DNA of 64,000 nucleotides from the NCBI GenBank assembly GCA_003001975.1, contig PVUG01000010.1:1-64000 (forward strand). Direction: 5' to 3'. Shown in pieces: positions 25,898-33,686 of this stretch; the stretch's first letter is position 1; the number at the start of each line of letters is the position of its first letter. The stretch comes from Martelella mediterranea. Its GTDB lineage: Bacteria; Pseudomonadota; Alphaproteobacteria; Rhizobiales; Rhizobiaceae. The notes under the pieces are model-generated. The model was not told the DNA's origin. It did no database searches and worked only from the letters and a program-made list of their open reading frames with translations. Both the position numbers and the translations under genes were made by a program.

Positions 25898-27114
25898 GCC
25901 TTGTCGACACATCCGTTCTGCGCGGCCGGCTCAGCTTCCTGCACGTTCTCGGCGATGAAGGTTTCCGGCTGTTTTTCCCCTTAAGCGCCCTTTACGCGGC
26001 TGTCTGGCCGTTCCTGTGGGTGGTCATCCATGGCTATGACCTTCCTGTGGCTGGGGCAATACCACCGAGCATCTGGCATGTGCACGAGATGATTATCGGC
26101 GCGTTCGGCGCTGCGCTTCTGGGCTTCTTAACAACGGCCATCCCGGAATGGACGGACACGCCGCGCCTTCGCGGCAAGGCGCTCTATGCACTTGCGGCAA
26201 TCTGGGGTGTTGCACGCATTTGCGGGCTGGTCGGCGCTGAGGGTGTTTTGTGGATAGGCGCCATCACGGATATTGTCTGGACCGGCTTTCTTGCAGCCTA
26301 TGTGCTTCGCGTCAGTCTGGACAAGAAGAACAGCAGACTGACCGGTTTTATCCTTTGGCTTGCAGGCCTGTGGCTTTGCGAAACGGCAACGCGTTATGCC
26401 TTCGCCACCGGAAACGTGGAACATGCGCAGCTTTTCACCCACCTTTCGGGTTTCATCTTCCTCGGGCTGCTCGGTCTTGCTCTGGCACGCATCACAGTGC
26501 CCGTTACCAACGATATTCTGGACCCTTCCGGGGATACATCCCCGTTCAGGCCGCATCCCGGGCGTCTCAATCTCGCCCCCGGTGTGATGACCATCCTGAT
26601 CGCGGCAGAACTTTCCGGATTGTCCTCCGAGGTCACGGGATTTGTCTTCATCGCCGCTGGCGCGGCCTTTCTCGACCGCGTGGCCGAAGCTTTCGTCGGA
26701 CGCGCATTTTTCCGGGCTGAAATCGCCGTACTCGCCGGATCAAGCGCGCTGGCAGGAATCGGCCTCATCGCGATCGGCTGCGCCCGGCTCGGGCTGCCGG
26801 TAATGGAAACCACCGGCCTGCACATGGCCCTGATGGGAGGGCTTGGCCTCGGCGTCATCGCGGTCTTCTGCATTGCCGGATTAAGACACACGGGTCAGCC
26901 GCTCGCATTCTCCGTGGCGACGAAGATTGCAATCGCACTGATCGTCATCGCGATCGCAATCCGAACTCTTCCCGAATTCGGGATCGCGTCCGGGCTCGTC
27001 GGTCACCACCACGCAGTGGCGGCAATTTTCTGGGCCGGCGGTTTTCTGCTCTGGCTCAGGAGCTACTGGCCAGCGTTCGCCGATCCTGCAACCCTCAACC
27101 AACATGATTGCTGA
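25894..27114 (+). CDS. nnrS: NnrS family haem/copper membrane protein, copy 1
   Basis: Polytopic membrane protein of 406 residues with about twelve helices. NnrS proteins bind haem and copper and protect against nitric-oxide stress in denitrifiers and pathogens. Visible family marks are FRLFFPLSALYAAVWPFLW, IWHVHEMIIGAFGAALLGFL (the conserved H-x-H-E) and later LPEFG, VGHHHAVAAIFWAGGFLLW with a His cluster. It overlaps the upstream ATPase gene by 4 bases and precedes a second nnrS by 8 bases. A tandem pair of divergent NnrS proteins is somewhat unusual. Confidence 0.9.
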   Translation: MSLVDTSVLRGRLSFLHVLGDEGFRLFFPLSALYAAVWPFLWVVIHGYDLPVAGAIPPSIWHVHEMIIGAFGAALLGFLTTAIPEWTDTPRLRGKALYALAAIWGVARICGLVGAEGVLWIGAITDIVWTGFLAAYVLRVSLDKKNSRLTGFILWLAGLWLCETATRYAFATGNVEHAQLFTHLSGFIFLGLLGLALARITVPVTNDILDPSGDTSPFRPHPGRLNLAPGVMTILIAAELSGLSSEVTGFVFIAAGAAFLDRVAEAFVGRAFFRAEIAVLAGSSALAGIGLIAIGCARLGLPVMETTGLHMALMGGLGLGVIAVFCIAGLRHTGQPLAFSVATKIAIALIVIAIAIRTLPEFGIASGLVGHHHAVAAIFWAGGFLLWLRSYWPAFADPATLNQHDC

Positions 27115-27122
27115 GATAAACA

Positions 27123-28316
27123 ATGACGACAATGGCAAGACTACGTGCATGGCAGGGACCGGCGATTTTCAGCTATGGCTTCAGGCCGTTCTTCTTTTTC
27201 GGCGCGCTTGACGCCGCCTTGCTGATCGCGCTGTGGGTGCCGTGGTATCTCGGCTTCATCCAGGTGCCGAGCATGTTCACGCCCGTCTCATGGCATGTGC
27301 ACGAACTGCTGTACGGCTATGTGCCGGCGGTTATCGCGGGCTTTCTTCTGACCGCCGTTCCCAACTGGACGGGACGTCTGCCGGTGGTCGGCTGGCCGCT
27401 TGCGGGCCTCTTCGGCCTCTGGCTTGGTGGGCGGATCGTCGTCGCCTTTTCGGCTTCGCTGACGCCCGCCCTTGTCTATCTTGCGGCTCTCGCCTTCCCG
27501 CTGGCGCTGATCGGATTACTGACGCGGGAAATTCTGACCGGTCACAATTGGCGTAACCTGAAGGTGATCGTGGTTCTCACGCTGTTTACCGCCACACAGA
27601 TCCTGTTTTATTATGAAAACGTCCGCTACGGCACGTCTGTCTATGCCGAACGCGCCGCCATCGCCCTCGTTATCATGCTCATCCAGATCATCGGCGGTCG
27701 GGTGGTTCCAAGCTTTACCCGCAACTGGCTCAAGAAACAGGGTTCTCCGGTTCTTCCGCCCGCTTTCGGCCAATTCGACCGGTTCGTGATGGTGATGAGC
27801 GCTGCCGGTCTTGGCGCATGGGTCGTGTTCCCTGCATTCGACATAGAAGAACCGGTGCTGGGCTTGCTCCTGATGGCTATCGGTGCCTTCAACCTGTTCC
27901 GGCAATGGCGCTGGCGACCTCTGCAAACCTTTGCCGAGCCGCTGGTCTTTATTCTGCATCTTGCATTCCTGCCGGTCAGTCTCGGCTTCGTCTTCGCCGG
28001 CTATGCTGCCTTTACAGGCGATGGGGGCGCAGAAAGCGCTGCGATACACTGCTGGACCGTCGGCGCCATCGGCGGCATGACGCTTGCGATCATGACCCGC
28101 GCCAGCCGCGGCCATACCGGCCATCCGCTGACGGCACCGCCGGCCACGACGGCGGTCTATCTGGCGATCATGATCGCATTGGTCCTGCGTCTTGCGGCCG
28201 CTTTCAATCCCAACTGGACATTCACGCTGATGCCTTTAGCAGGACTGGCATGGGTTTTCGCCTTCGCGGGCTTCTGCGTGGTTTACGGTCCAATGCTGTT
28301 CAAGCCCCGCAGCTGA
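27123..28316 (+). CDS. nnrS: NnrS family haem/copper membrane protein, copy 2
   Basis: Second NnrS-type protein, 397 residues, also with about twelve helices. It opens with FSYGFRPFFFFGALDAALLI and SWHVHELLYGYVPAVIAGFLLTA, and contains ITRASRGHTGHPL, a segment strongly conserved in NnrS. It is more typical of the canonical NnrS family than the first copy. It probably acts in the same nitrosative-stress pathway, dealing with iron or haem species affected by nitric oxide. Converges with nnrU on the opposite strand, 5 bases apart. Confidence 0.92.
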   Translation: MTTMARLRAWQGPAIFSYGFRPFFFFGALDAALLIALWVPWYLGFIQVPSMFTPVSWHVHELLYGYVPAVIAGFLLTAVPNWTGRLPVVGWPLAGLFGLWLGGRIVVAFSASLTPALVYLAALAFPLALIGLLTREILTGHNWRNLKVIVVLTLFTATQILFYYENVRYGTSVYAERAAIALVIMLIQIIGGRVVPSFTRNWLKKQGSPVLPPAFGQFDRFVMVMSAAGLGAWVVFPAFDIEEPVLGLLLMAIGAFNLFRQWRWRPLQTFAEPLVFILHLAFLPVSLGFVFAGYAAFTGDGGAESAAIHCWTVGAIGGMTLAIMTRASRGHTGHPLTAPPATTAVYLAIMIALVLRLAAAFNPNWTFTLMPLAGLAWVFAFAGFCVVYGPMLFKPRS

Positions 28317-28321
28317 AACGG

Positions 28322-29011
28322 TTACAGCCAGGCCAGCGGGTCGACGCCGATCAGCAGGCGATGGCCTTGCAACAGGAACCAGACGTAAAGGGCCAGCCCA
28401 AGACCGGTCCAAAGCCAGACGCTTCGATCCGCATAAAAATGCGCGCGCCCTTCAACGATTGCCAGAAACGGCACACCGGAGGTTTGCGCGCGGACGGTCG
28501 CCCATTCGGCGTCGCCGAGCCGGCGCCGCGCACGGCGGTCGAGCACAGGCATTCCCGCGAACGCGAGCAGCCCCATGCCGCCAAACAGGATCAGCGACAC
28601 GACATCCCCGTTCGGCGGAATATGCGCGAGCGACCAGAGGAGGAAACCGACAAGCACGGGGTGGCGGGTTATCGCGGTGATCGTGCCTTGGGAGGCTCCC
28701 TCACCACTGCGCCGGAAGGTGATCGAAAGCCGATTTTTCGCCGCAAGCCCTGCGGCGGTGAACCAGAAGGCGAACGGCATCGCGATCACCGGAACAAGGG
28801 CCTGCCACGGCGCGGGATACCAGAGGTAAATCAATGGTGCCTGCCGGGCGGCGACAATGATCCAGACCAGAAGCAGGGTCGACAGGAAAGAATAGAGGGT
28901 GAGATAGACACGGCGTCCCAGCAGGGCGATCAGCCTGGCACGCACAGGTGGCGCCGGCGGAACCACATGGGCCAGCAGGAAAGCAGAGATCGCGAGCAGA
29001 AAATTCGTCAT
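28322..29011 (-). CDS. nnrU: NnrU family membrane protein
   Basis: A 229-residue integral membrane protein related to NnrU and to isoprenylcysteine-methyltransferase-like NnrU/MddA proteins. Six or so helices are visible; family marks include FAFWFTAAGLAAKNRLSITFRR, ITRHPVLVGFLLWSLAHI (the R-H-P motif near a membrane edge) and the C-terminal VWLWTGLGLALYVWFLL. NnrU proteins accompany nitrite and nitric-oxide reductase clusters and are needed for normal denitrification in some rhizobia, with unclear mechanism. Transcribed divergently from nsrR and convergent to nnrS. Confidence 0.88.
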   Translation of the reverse strand: MTNFLLAISAFLLAHVVPPAPPVRARLIALLGRRVYLTLYSFLSTLLLVWIIVAARQAPLIYLWYPAPWQALVPVIAMPFAFWFTAAGLAAKNRLSITFRRSGEGASQGTITAITRHPVLVGFLLWSLAHIPPNGDVVSLILFGGMGLLAFAGMPVLDRRARRRLGDAEWATVRAQTSGVPFLAIVEGRAHFYADRSVWLWTGLGLALYVWFLLQGHRLLIGVDPLAWL

Positions 29012-29040
29012 GTTTTGGTCCCGCCTCCCGACGAAGAATA

Positions 29041-29063
29041 AGATTCATCTTCGGTATATGATA
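29041..29063. promoter_or_regulatory. Candidate NsrR-type operator between nnrU and nsrR
   Basis: AGATTCAT-N7-ATATGATA forms an imperfect inverted repeat in the divergent nnrU/nsrR region, about 30 bases upstream of the nnrU start. It resembles the AGATGCAT-type half sites of NsrR. The match is partial, and part of it could instead be a -10 element. Confidence 0.35.
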
Positions 29064-29140
29064 ATACCGGCAACAGAAAAACGCCTGGATTGCGGAACGT
29101 CCTCTGTGTTCCGCTGCCGCAGCATCCACGGAGAGCGCCG

Positions 29141-29584
29141 ATGCGTCTGACAACCTTTTCCGATTATGCACTGCGCGTCCTGATGTATGCAGCCTCGGCC
29201 GGCGACCGTCTGATCACGATCGAAGAGACATCGGCCGCCTATTCGATCTCGAAGACACATCTGATGAAGGTCGTGAATGTGCTGACCAGAAACGGATACC
29301 TGATCAGTGTTCGCGGACGCTCGGGCGGTTTCCGTCTGTCACTGCCGCCCGAGCGGATCAATCTCGGCGCGGTGATCCGCGCAACGGAAGCCGATTTCGC
29401 ACTTGTCGAGTGCTTTGCGACCGGAAACCAGTGTGTGGTCACGAAAAACTGCAAGCTACCGGCGATACTGAACGAAGCACTCACATCCTTCTTAAACGTC
29501 TTCGATCACTACACACTCGCCGACATTGTGCTCTCGCCTCAGGTCTTCGCCACGGCTTCACCGGCACGATCCTCTCCGCCATAA
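29141..29584 (+). CDS. nsrR: NsrR, nitric-oxide-sensing Rrf2 repressor
   Basis: A 147-residue Rrf2-family winged-helix regulator. The N-terminal recognition part is MRLTTFSDYALRVLMYAAS, followed by the wing VRGRSGGFRLSLPP. Three cysteines C91, C98 and C104 (CFATGNQC, KNC) match the iron-sulfur ligands of NsrR. Nitric oxide disrupts the cluster and relieves repression. ATG at 29141 follows GGAGAGCGCCG; an upstream in-frame ATG at 29090 would add 17 atypical residues. Divergent from nnrU, with the nnrS genes beyond, which is its expected regulon. Confidence 0.93.
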   Translation: MRLTTFSDYALRVLMYAASAGDRLITIEETSAAYSISKTHLMKVVNVLTRNGYLISVRGRSGGFRLSLPPERINLGAVIRATEADFALVECFATGNQCVVTKNCKLPAILNEALTSFLNVFDHYTLADIVLSPQVFATASPARSSPP

Positions 29585-29639
29585 GGCGAGACGACAAGAC
29601 AGATCCGTCTCGCCTCCTCTATGGCCAGCGTATGGCGGG

Positions 29640-29950
29640 AATGGCTCGCTTTCGATACGGCGCTGACGCCGCCAGATGCACATGTCGATCGCGCCTGGTG
29701 ATGCGGTATCATGCCGGGCGCGAAAGCCACGCCCGGATCGTCATAGCGCAAGCCGTCCATCATCTCTTCATGCATCCCCATCATCGACTGTTCGTAGGCT
29801 TCGATCACCGTCAGAGTGCCAGCTCCGGAGCGCCTGCCCCCAGCTCGCCATCGCCTCCGTTCATATCCGCCAGAGCCAGCGGTCCGCGCGGAAAAAGGCG
29901 GCATGAAGACCCCAATAGACGGTCAAGAAAATCACCAGCGTCGAAGCAAG
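29640..29950 (-). pseudogene. DUF305 family (CopM-like) gene, frameshifted remnant
   Basis: In one minus-strand frame EAYEQSMMGMHEEMMDGLRYDDPG leads to FAPGMIPHHQ, the DUF305 metal-binding motif with its conserved histidines. Directly after HHQ a one-base loss breaks the family continuation G-A-I-D-M: the next frame reads AIDMC. Upstream, another shift separates ADMNGGDGELGAGAPELAL from the TVIEAYEQ segment. The gene is therefore inactive. DUF305 proteins are periplasmic copper or metal handlers, consistent with neighbours such as pseudoazurin. Confidence 0.7.
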
Positions 29951-30576
29951 ACCGAGTGGGACGCCGATGAGCGAACGCAGGGGCGAATGATCTACGAAGG
30001 TTACGGATGGGCAAGAAAAGCCGCTTCGAGTCCATGCAACGTTCGACCTTGTGAAACCCGTTCCTGGCATGGCTGGCATCGCCACGTCTCGCTCGTCATG
30101 CTCGCCTTCGCCATGATGGCCACCATCCGCCATCATGCCAACGCCGCGCCACCCCCAAAAACGGTGCGTCGCATCGCCAACCGCCTCGCGCGTCAGCAAA
30201 TCCGACCCCCACACATCATCTCATGGTCGCTCTGGCGACGAGCCCATATCAAATCAAAATCGCAACTGTAATGCTAACATCAGACACTTCGCCGCACCGG
30301 CTCCCACGCCAGCCCACTTGACTTTGATCGATTGCGAGGACACACCTTATCACTATGAACTATACGAGTTTCCATCTCCGCTCCCAACGGGTTCGCCTTA
30401 TCGTAGGCAAATAGCCCCCGGCCTGGTCGCGTCGCGCCCCGGTCGCGGGGCACGGGCATTTTGCCACCGGGCGCTCGAAACAGCGCCTGTCAAGCGACAC
30501 AAATCCCTAGATAGCAGAGATAACGCCCGCACTCGCGGCCTTCATTTTGCTGATGATCTCAGCAAGGAGACAGACT
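29951..30576. other. Low-coding stretch between DUF305 remnant and rnk
   Basis: No convincing intact gene. A minus-strand hydrophobic run (GLASTLVIFLTVYWGLHAAFF) ending at 29861 could be the tail of a small membrane protein that preceded the DUF305 gene, but no good start is visible. The last 300 bases hold the rnk promoter region. Confidence 0.4.
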
Positions 30577-30996
30577 GTGCCTTCAAACCAAAAGAAACTG
30601 CGCAAACCTGCAATTGTTCTGACGAAAACCGACCACAAGCGCCTTCTGCTTCTTGCCGAACGCTTTGCCGAGCAGAATGCTGACCTTGCCGATTTTCTTC
30701 TCAGCGAACTCGAACGAGCTCGTATCGTTGAAGACGAACGCATTATTACTGATGTGGTGCGTATGGGCTCGTCTGTTCATTTCACGACCGATCTCGGCGA
30801 AGACCGACAGGTAACGCTGGTTTATCCCGGAAAAGCCGATATCGCTGAAGGCAAAATTTCTGTTCTGACTCCCATCGGCGCAGCGTTGATCGGCCTGAAA
30901 GCCGGGCATTCAATCGACTGGACGACACGAGACGGCCGGGTCTGCTGCTTGACGGTGGAATCGGTCAACCAGCCGCAGGACCCGGCCGAGCTTTAG
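30577..30996 (+). CDS. rnk: Rnk-type nucleoside diphosphate kinase regulator (GreA/GreB family)
   Basis: A 139-residue protein of the Rnk/GreA-GreB C-terminal family that binds RNA polymerase. The N-terminus carries a short helical hairpin (LTKTDHKRLLLLAERFAEQ, LADFLLSELERARIV), shorter than the GreA coiled coil, and the C-terminal FKBP-like domain is clear: VVRMGSSVHFTTD, QVTLVYPGKADIAEGKISVLTPIGAALIGLKAGHSIDW. The start is a GTG at 30577 with AAGGAG 7 bases before it; an in-frame ATG at 30547 lacks a ribosome site. Plasmid-borne rnk paralogues are common in rhizobia. Confidence 0.88.
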   Translation: MPSNQKKLRKPAIVLTKTDHKRLLLLAERFAEQNADLADFLLSELERARIVEDERIITDVVRMGSSVHFTTDLGEDRQVTLVYPGKADIAEGKISVLTPIGAALIGLKAGHSIDWTTRDGRVCCLTVESVNQPQDPAEL

Positions 30997-31089
30997 GCTC
31001 CGCCCTCTTTGAACACGCTATCCGGTTTGTTGCCCCTGAAGGGCAATGGGCTGTTCATCCGCTGTGGACGATCAGCCCGCAAGCCTCAG

Positions 31090-31183
31090 TTGTGAATCGG
31101 CAAAGTCAAATGACCCCGTTCACGGTAATAATATCAAAGGGATACGATGCCGATCGGCATCGGGACCCTACGCCGATTCACAA
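31090..31183. repeat. 94-bp palindromic repeat, copy 1
   Basis: Bounded by perfect 12-bp terminal inverted repeats TTGTGAATCGGC and GCCGATTCACAA. An internal 16-bp perfect palindrome GATGCCGATCGGCATC lies near its right end. It matches a second direct copy at 31281-31374 in 90 of 94 positions. No coding frame. Resembles a small non-autonomous mobile element or a palindromic intergenic repeat. Confidence 0.9.
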
Positions 31184-31280
31184 TTAGCCCTCGCTTAACT
31201 CACTGAAAACCATGCGGAAAGCGATTTTTTGCTCGCCCATTGGGAGAGGGTTGATCTATTATTAAAGCATAAGTAGTAGA

Positions 31281-31374
31281 TTGTGAATCGGCAAAGTCAA
31301 ATGGCCCCATTCACGGTAATAATATCAACGGGATATGATGCCGATCGGCATCGGGACCCTACGCCGATTCACAA
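31281..31374. repeat. 94-bp palindromic repeat, copy 2
   Basis: Same length, ends and internal palindrome as copy 1, with four base changes. The two copies are in direct orientation, 97 bases apart. The spacer is AT-rich and carries no gene. The flanks show no obvious target duplication. Confidence 0.9.
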
Positions 31375-31662
31375 CCAAGCGACCATGTGTTCCTCTGCGA
31401 GCACGGCGGCTGCCTCATCGTCGAGAGGCGTCGTGTCGTTTTGGGAGCGAGACGATCTCATTCAAGGCGATCTCGCCTCGGCCACCGATCTCCAACTCAT
31501 TGTCGGGCCTTTTCACAAGCGCCCATCACGTCGCCGGACCGGCATGATGCACGGCGAAGCGGATGGCCAGCGAGAGCGTCTCCTTACCGTCAACCGCCTT
31601 CGCTTGAGATCGTGGCGTTGACATGTGATTTGACGTTCGTAAGCGTCGTCCCGTGCTCTGGT
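31375..31662. other. Stretch between repeats and methyltransferase gene
   Basis: No supportable gene. A minus-strand frame ending at about 31527 reads AVDGKETLSLAIRFAVHHAG and then stops; it could be the decayed end of a former gene but matches nothing I recognise. Confidence 0.35.
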
Positions 31663-32277
31663 TCATCTCGGCTCGTAACGGCTGACTTCGATGCCGGAGC
31701 CGACGGGGAGCACGACGCTGGTTATGCCGGGCATGGCGCGAACCGCCTTGCCATAGGCGATTGCGCCGGGTGCCGCGCGGCCGAGCATGTTGTCGGCAAC
31801 GATGATCGCGCCGGGGTTAAGCTTCGGATAGAAGGCCTCAAGGCACGGAACGTAGAGGTCCTTCCACAGATCGAGCAACACGAAATCGACTTTGTCGGGA
31901 AGGGCAGGGATCATCTCCACCGCGTCGCCGACCCAAAAGTCGATGTGGTCGGCAAGACCCGCCTTTTGGGTCATTTCCTTCGCATAGGCGGATTTATGCT
32001 CGTAGCGTTCCATTGTGATGACGCGGCCGCCGCTCGCTCGCGCGGCCTCGGCGAGCCAGATGCCGGAATAGCCGAAGGAGGTTCCGATCTCAAGGATGCT
32101 CGGCGAATTCAGGTTGCGCGCCAGAATGTTGATCAACTGGCCGGTATCCGGGCCGACCGCCATAAAGCGATTCTGGCCGCCATCGTCGCCGCCGGACGGC
32201 GATTTGCGATGATTCTCCCGCTCCTCGCGGATCTTTTCGTGATAGGCGTCAAGTACGGCTGAGATCTTGTCGTCCAT
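31663..32277 (-). CDS. SAM-dependent O-methyltransferase (class I, COMT type)
   Basis: A 204-residue Rossmann-fold methyltransferase of the Methyltransf_3/24 type. Motif I is SILEIGTSFGYSGIWLAEA, followed by the acidic GGRVITMERYEHKS and the metal-region motif DFVLLDLWKDLYVPCLEAF, then GAIIVADNML. ATG at 32277 has AGGAGA upstream; a longer frame from 32304 adds residues with no site. It follows the PadR gene by 54 bases on the same strand and is probably controlled by it. The acceptor is unknown; such enzymes methylate catechols or other phenolic hydroxyls, which would fit the phenolic-acid sensing seen in some PadR proteins. Confidence 0.87.
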   Translation of the reverse strand: MDDKISAVLDAYHEKIREERENHRKSPSGGDDGGQNRFMAVGPDTGQLINILARNLNSPSILEIGTSFGYSGIWLAEAARASGGRVITMERYEHKSAYAKEMTQKAGLADHIDFWVGDAVEMIPALPDKVDFVLLDLWKDLYVPCLEAFYPKLNPGAIIVADNMLGRAAPGAIAYGKAVRAMPGITSVVLPVGSGIEVSRYEPR

Positions 32278-32331
32278 GGTGTCTCCTGCTTCTTCAAATG
32301 GCACGGCGCGGCCGCAAATGGCCGCGCCGGT

Positions 32332-32889
32332 TCAACAGCGTTCGATCATCAGGGCCGCCTCGTCGAGCGCGGCGGCGATTGCCCTGGCCGATGCCTCCTC
32401 GATCGGTCCACGCCGCAGCCGTAGTCGTAGGGCGAGCTTAAGATTTTCGATGGCGCGGATGAGCGGTTCGGGGACACTATCCGGTTCGCCTTCGCGGGTC
32501 AGGAGCTCGTCAACCGCCGCTCGGTTAGCTGTCAGGAAAGCCTCTCCCTCGGCTGTAATCCTGTAGCGCTTGCGTGCGGTCTCTTCAATTTGCACGACTG
32601 CGTATCCCATGTCCTCGAGCCAGGAGAGTGTCGGATAGATCACGCCTGGGCTCGGACTGTAGTGTCCGCCCATGCGCTCCTCGATGACCTTGATGAGTTC
32701 GTAGCCGTGGCTGGGCTTTCGGGCGATCATTGCAAGGATGAGGGTACGCAGTTCGCCATAGTCGAAAAGTCGACCTGCCCGCCGTCCGCGACGGCGATGG
32801 TGTGCGCCGCGATGATGGCGGTCATGCCCGGGCATTTGGTCGGGTTCAGGAGTCTGGCGGCCCGATCCGTCTTTGGATTTGTTTTCCAT
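32332..32889 (-). CDS. PadR family transcriptional regulator
   Basis: A 185-residue regulator. A charged N-terminal extension (about 40 residues, His/Arg-rich) precedes the winged-helix domain LRTLILAMIARKPSHGYELIKVIEERMGG...YSPSPGVIYPTLSWLEDMGYAV, classical for PadR. The C-terminal helices form the dimer arm (PLIRAIENLKLALRLRLRRG). A 12-bp perfect inverted repeat begins 16 bases upstream of its start and is almost certainly its own operator. The His-rich linker HHRGAHHRRRG might bind metal. Likely co-transcribed with the methyltransferase. Confidence 0.9.
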   Translation of the reverse strand: MENKSKDGSGRQTPEPDQMPGHDRHHRGAHHRRRGRRAGRLFDYGELRTLILAMIARKPSHGYELIKVIEERMGGHYSPSPGVIYPTLSWLEDMGYAVVQIEETARKRYRITAEGEAFLTANRAAVDELLTREGEPDSVPEPLIRAIENLKLALRLRLRRGPIEEASARAIAAALDEAALMIERC

Positions 32890-32904
32890 GAATTACAATG
32901 TATG

Positions 32905-32937
32905 TCTCGATATATCGAAACTAAAGATATATCGAGA
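32905..32937. promoter_or_regulatory. Operator: 12-bp perfect inverted repeat upstream of padR
   Basis: TCTCGATATATC, a 9-base spacer, then GATATATCGAGA. It is AT-rich in the core, lies 16 bases upstream of the padR start and overlaps the end of the small upstream gene. Each arm itself contains CGATATATCG-like symmetry. Most likely the PadR binding site giving autoregulation. Confidence 0.8.
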
Positions 32938-33060
32938 TTAAATTCTTGTAATATACGCGCTTCGTGGTCCGTTACGCGCATCCGGTGTCGGCGCGATCAC
33001 GCATAGTGCCACGATGAGAAGGAAACCGAGGCCGACAATACTGGCCCGCATGGCGGACAT
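32938..33060 (-). CDS. Small single-helix membrane peptide upstream of padR
   Basis: A 40-residue frame starting MSAMRASIVGLGFLLIVALCVIA, one membrane helix followed by a short polar tail TPDARNGPRSAYITRI. GAGGAAG lies directly upstream of the ATG. Its stop abuts the padR operator, so it is upstream of padR on the same strand. Function unknown. It is short enough to be chance, but start signal and hydrophobic profile speak for a real product. Confidence 0.5.
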   Translation of the reverse strand: MSAMRASIVGLGFLLIVALCVIAPTPDARNGPRSAYITRI

Positions 33061-33127
33061 GCTTCCTCGGCTGATCCATACTCGTTGAGCCGTGAACCGG
33101 GAGGTTCTTATTTGTCGGGGCACGACG

Positions 33128-33380
33128 CTACTTTCCTTTCAGAACGATCTTGCGCTCATCATCGACGAAACAGATAGAAGTCGCTTGCTGACTGACATCC
33201 AGTCCGGCGTAATATTTCATGGTGGTTCTCCTTATAGCTTCGGCACACTGGCCACGCTGGACAACGGACAGCGTGGAGAGCCGCCGCCTGGAAGGCTAGG
33301 CCCTGAGCGATTACGCTATGTGTTGTAGCTTAGACGGCCACGGCTCATCCCGGCGGGCCGGATAGTGTCAGCTAGCGGCT
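33128..33380 (-). mobile_element. IS110-family fragment (5' end of transposase plus non-coding left end)
   Basis: The minus strand encodes MKYYAGLDVSQQATSICFVD, the conserved RuvC-like start of IS110 transposases (catalytic D in GLDVS), 33220 to a stop at 33128 after 30 residues; the rest of the gene is missing. AAGGAG precedes the ATG. The upstream non-coding part carries CCACGCTG-N9-CAGCGTGG (33252-33276), a perfect 8-bp stem, in the region where IS110 elements encode their bridge/seek RNA. Confidence 0.75.
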
Positions 33381-33439
33381 GACAGGCTGATGATCCGATT
33401 ACCGCTCATTGTGGCGATTGTTTCCAGTGTCATATAGCG

Positions 33440-33559
33440 GGATCGCTGGACCGCATGATCCCGTATCTGATCCCGCTCGTCCTGGTGATCCTCGCATGCC
33501 TCGCGCTCATCACCTATCTGCCGGAAATCAGCCTCGGAATTCTGGGGCTGGTCCGCTAA
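33440..33559 (+). pseudogene. C-terminal remnant of a TRAP transporter large permease (DctM)
   Basis: The frame GSLDRMIPYLIPLVLVILACLALITYLPEISLGIL ends with a stop at 33557-33559. This is the terminal helix and characteristic ITY-P-x-x-S-L ending of DctM/SiaT large subunits. No other part of the gene is present, so it is a truncated fragment left by rearrangement near the IS110 relic. The N-terminal limit is approximate. Confidence 0.6.
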
Positions 33560-33686
33560 CAGAAACAGGCGCCCGGGACCGAAGTTCGGTTCCAGGCATG
33601 CAGAAACCCGGTCAGCTCGCAGGCGGCCGGGGTTTCTGCCGCCGGAGTTCCGCGGCATCGGCAGCGCCGGGCTTCGACCCTGTTTG

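Noticed and set aside
31184..31280. Spacer between the two 94-bp repeats considered as a CRISPR-like unit
   Set aside because: Only two repeats of 94 bp with terminal symmetry and no cas genes; not a CRISPR array.
31375..31620. Decayed gene on the minus strand (AVDGKETLSLAIRFAV)
   Set aside because: Short, interrupted by stops and not matching any family I can name.
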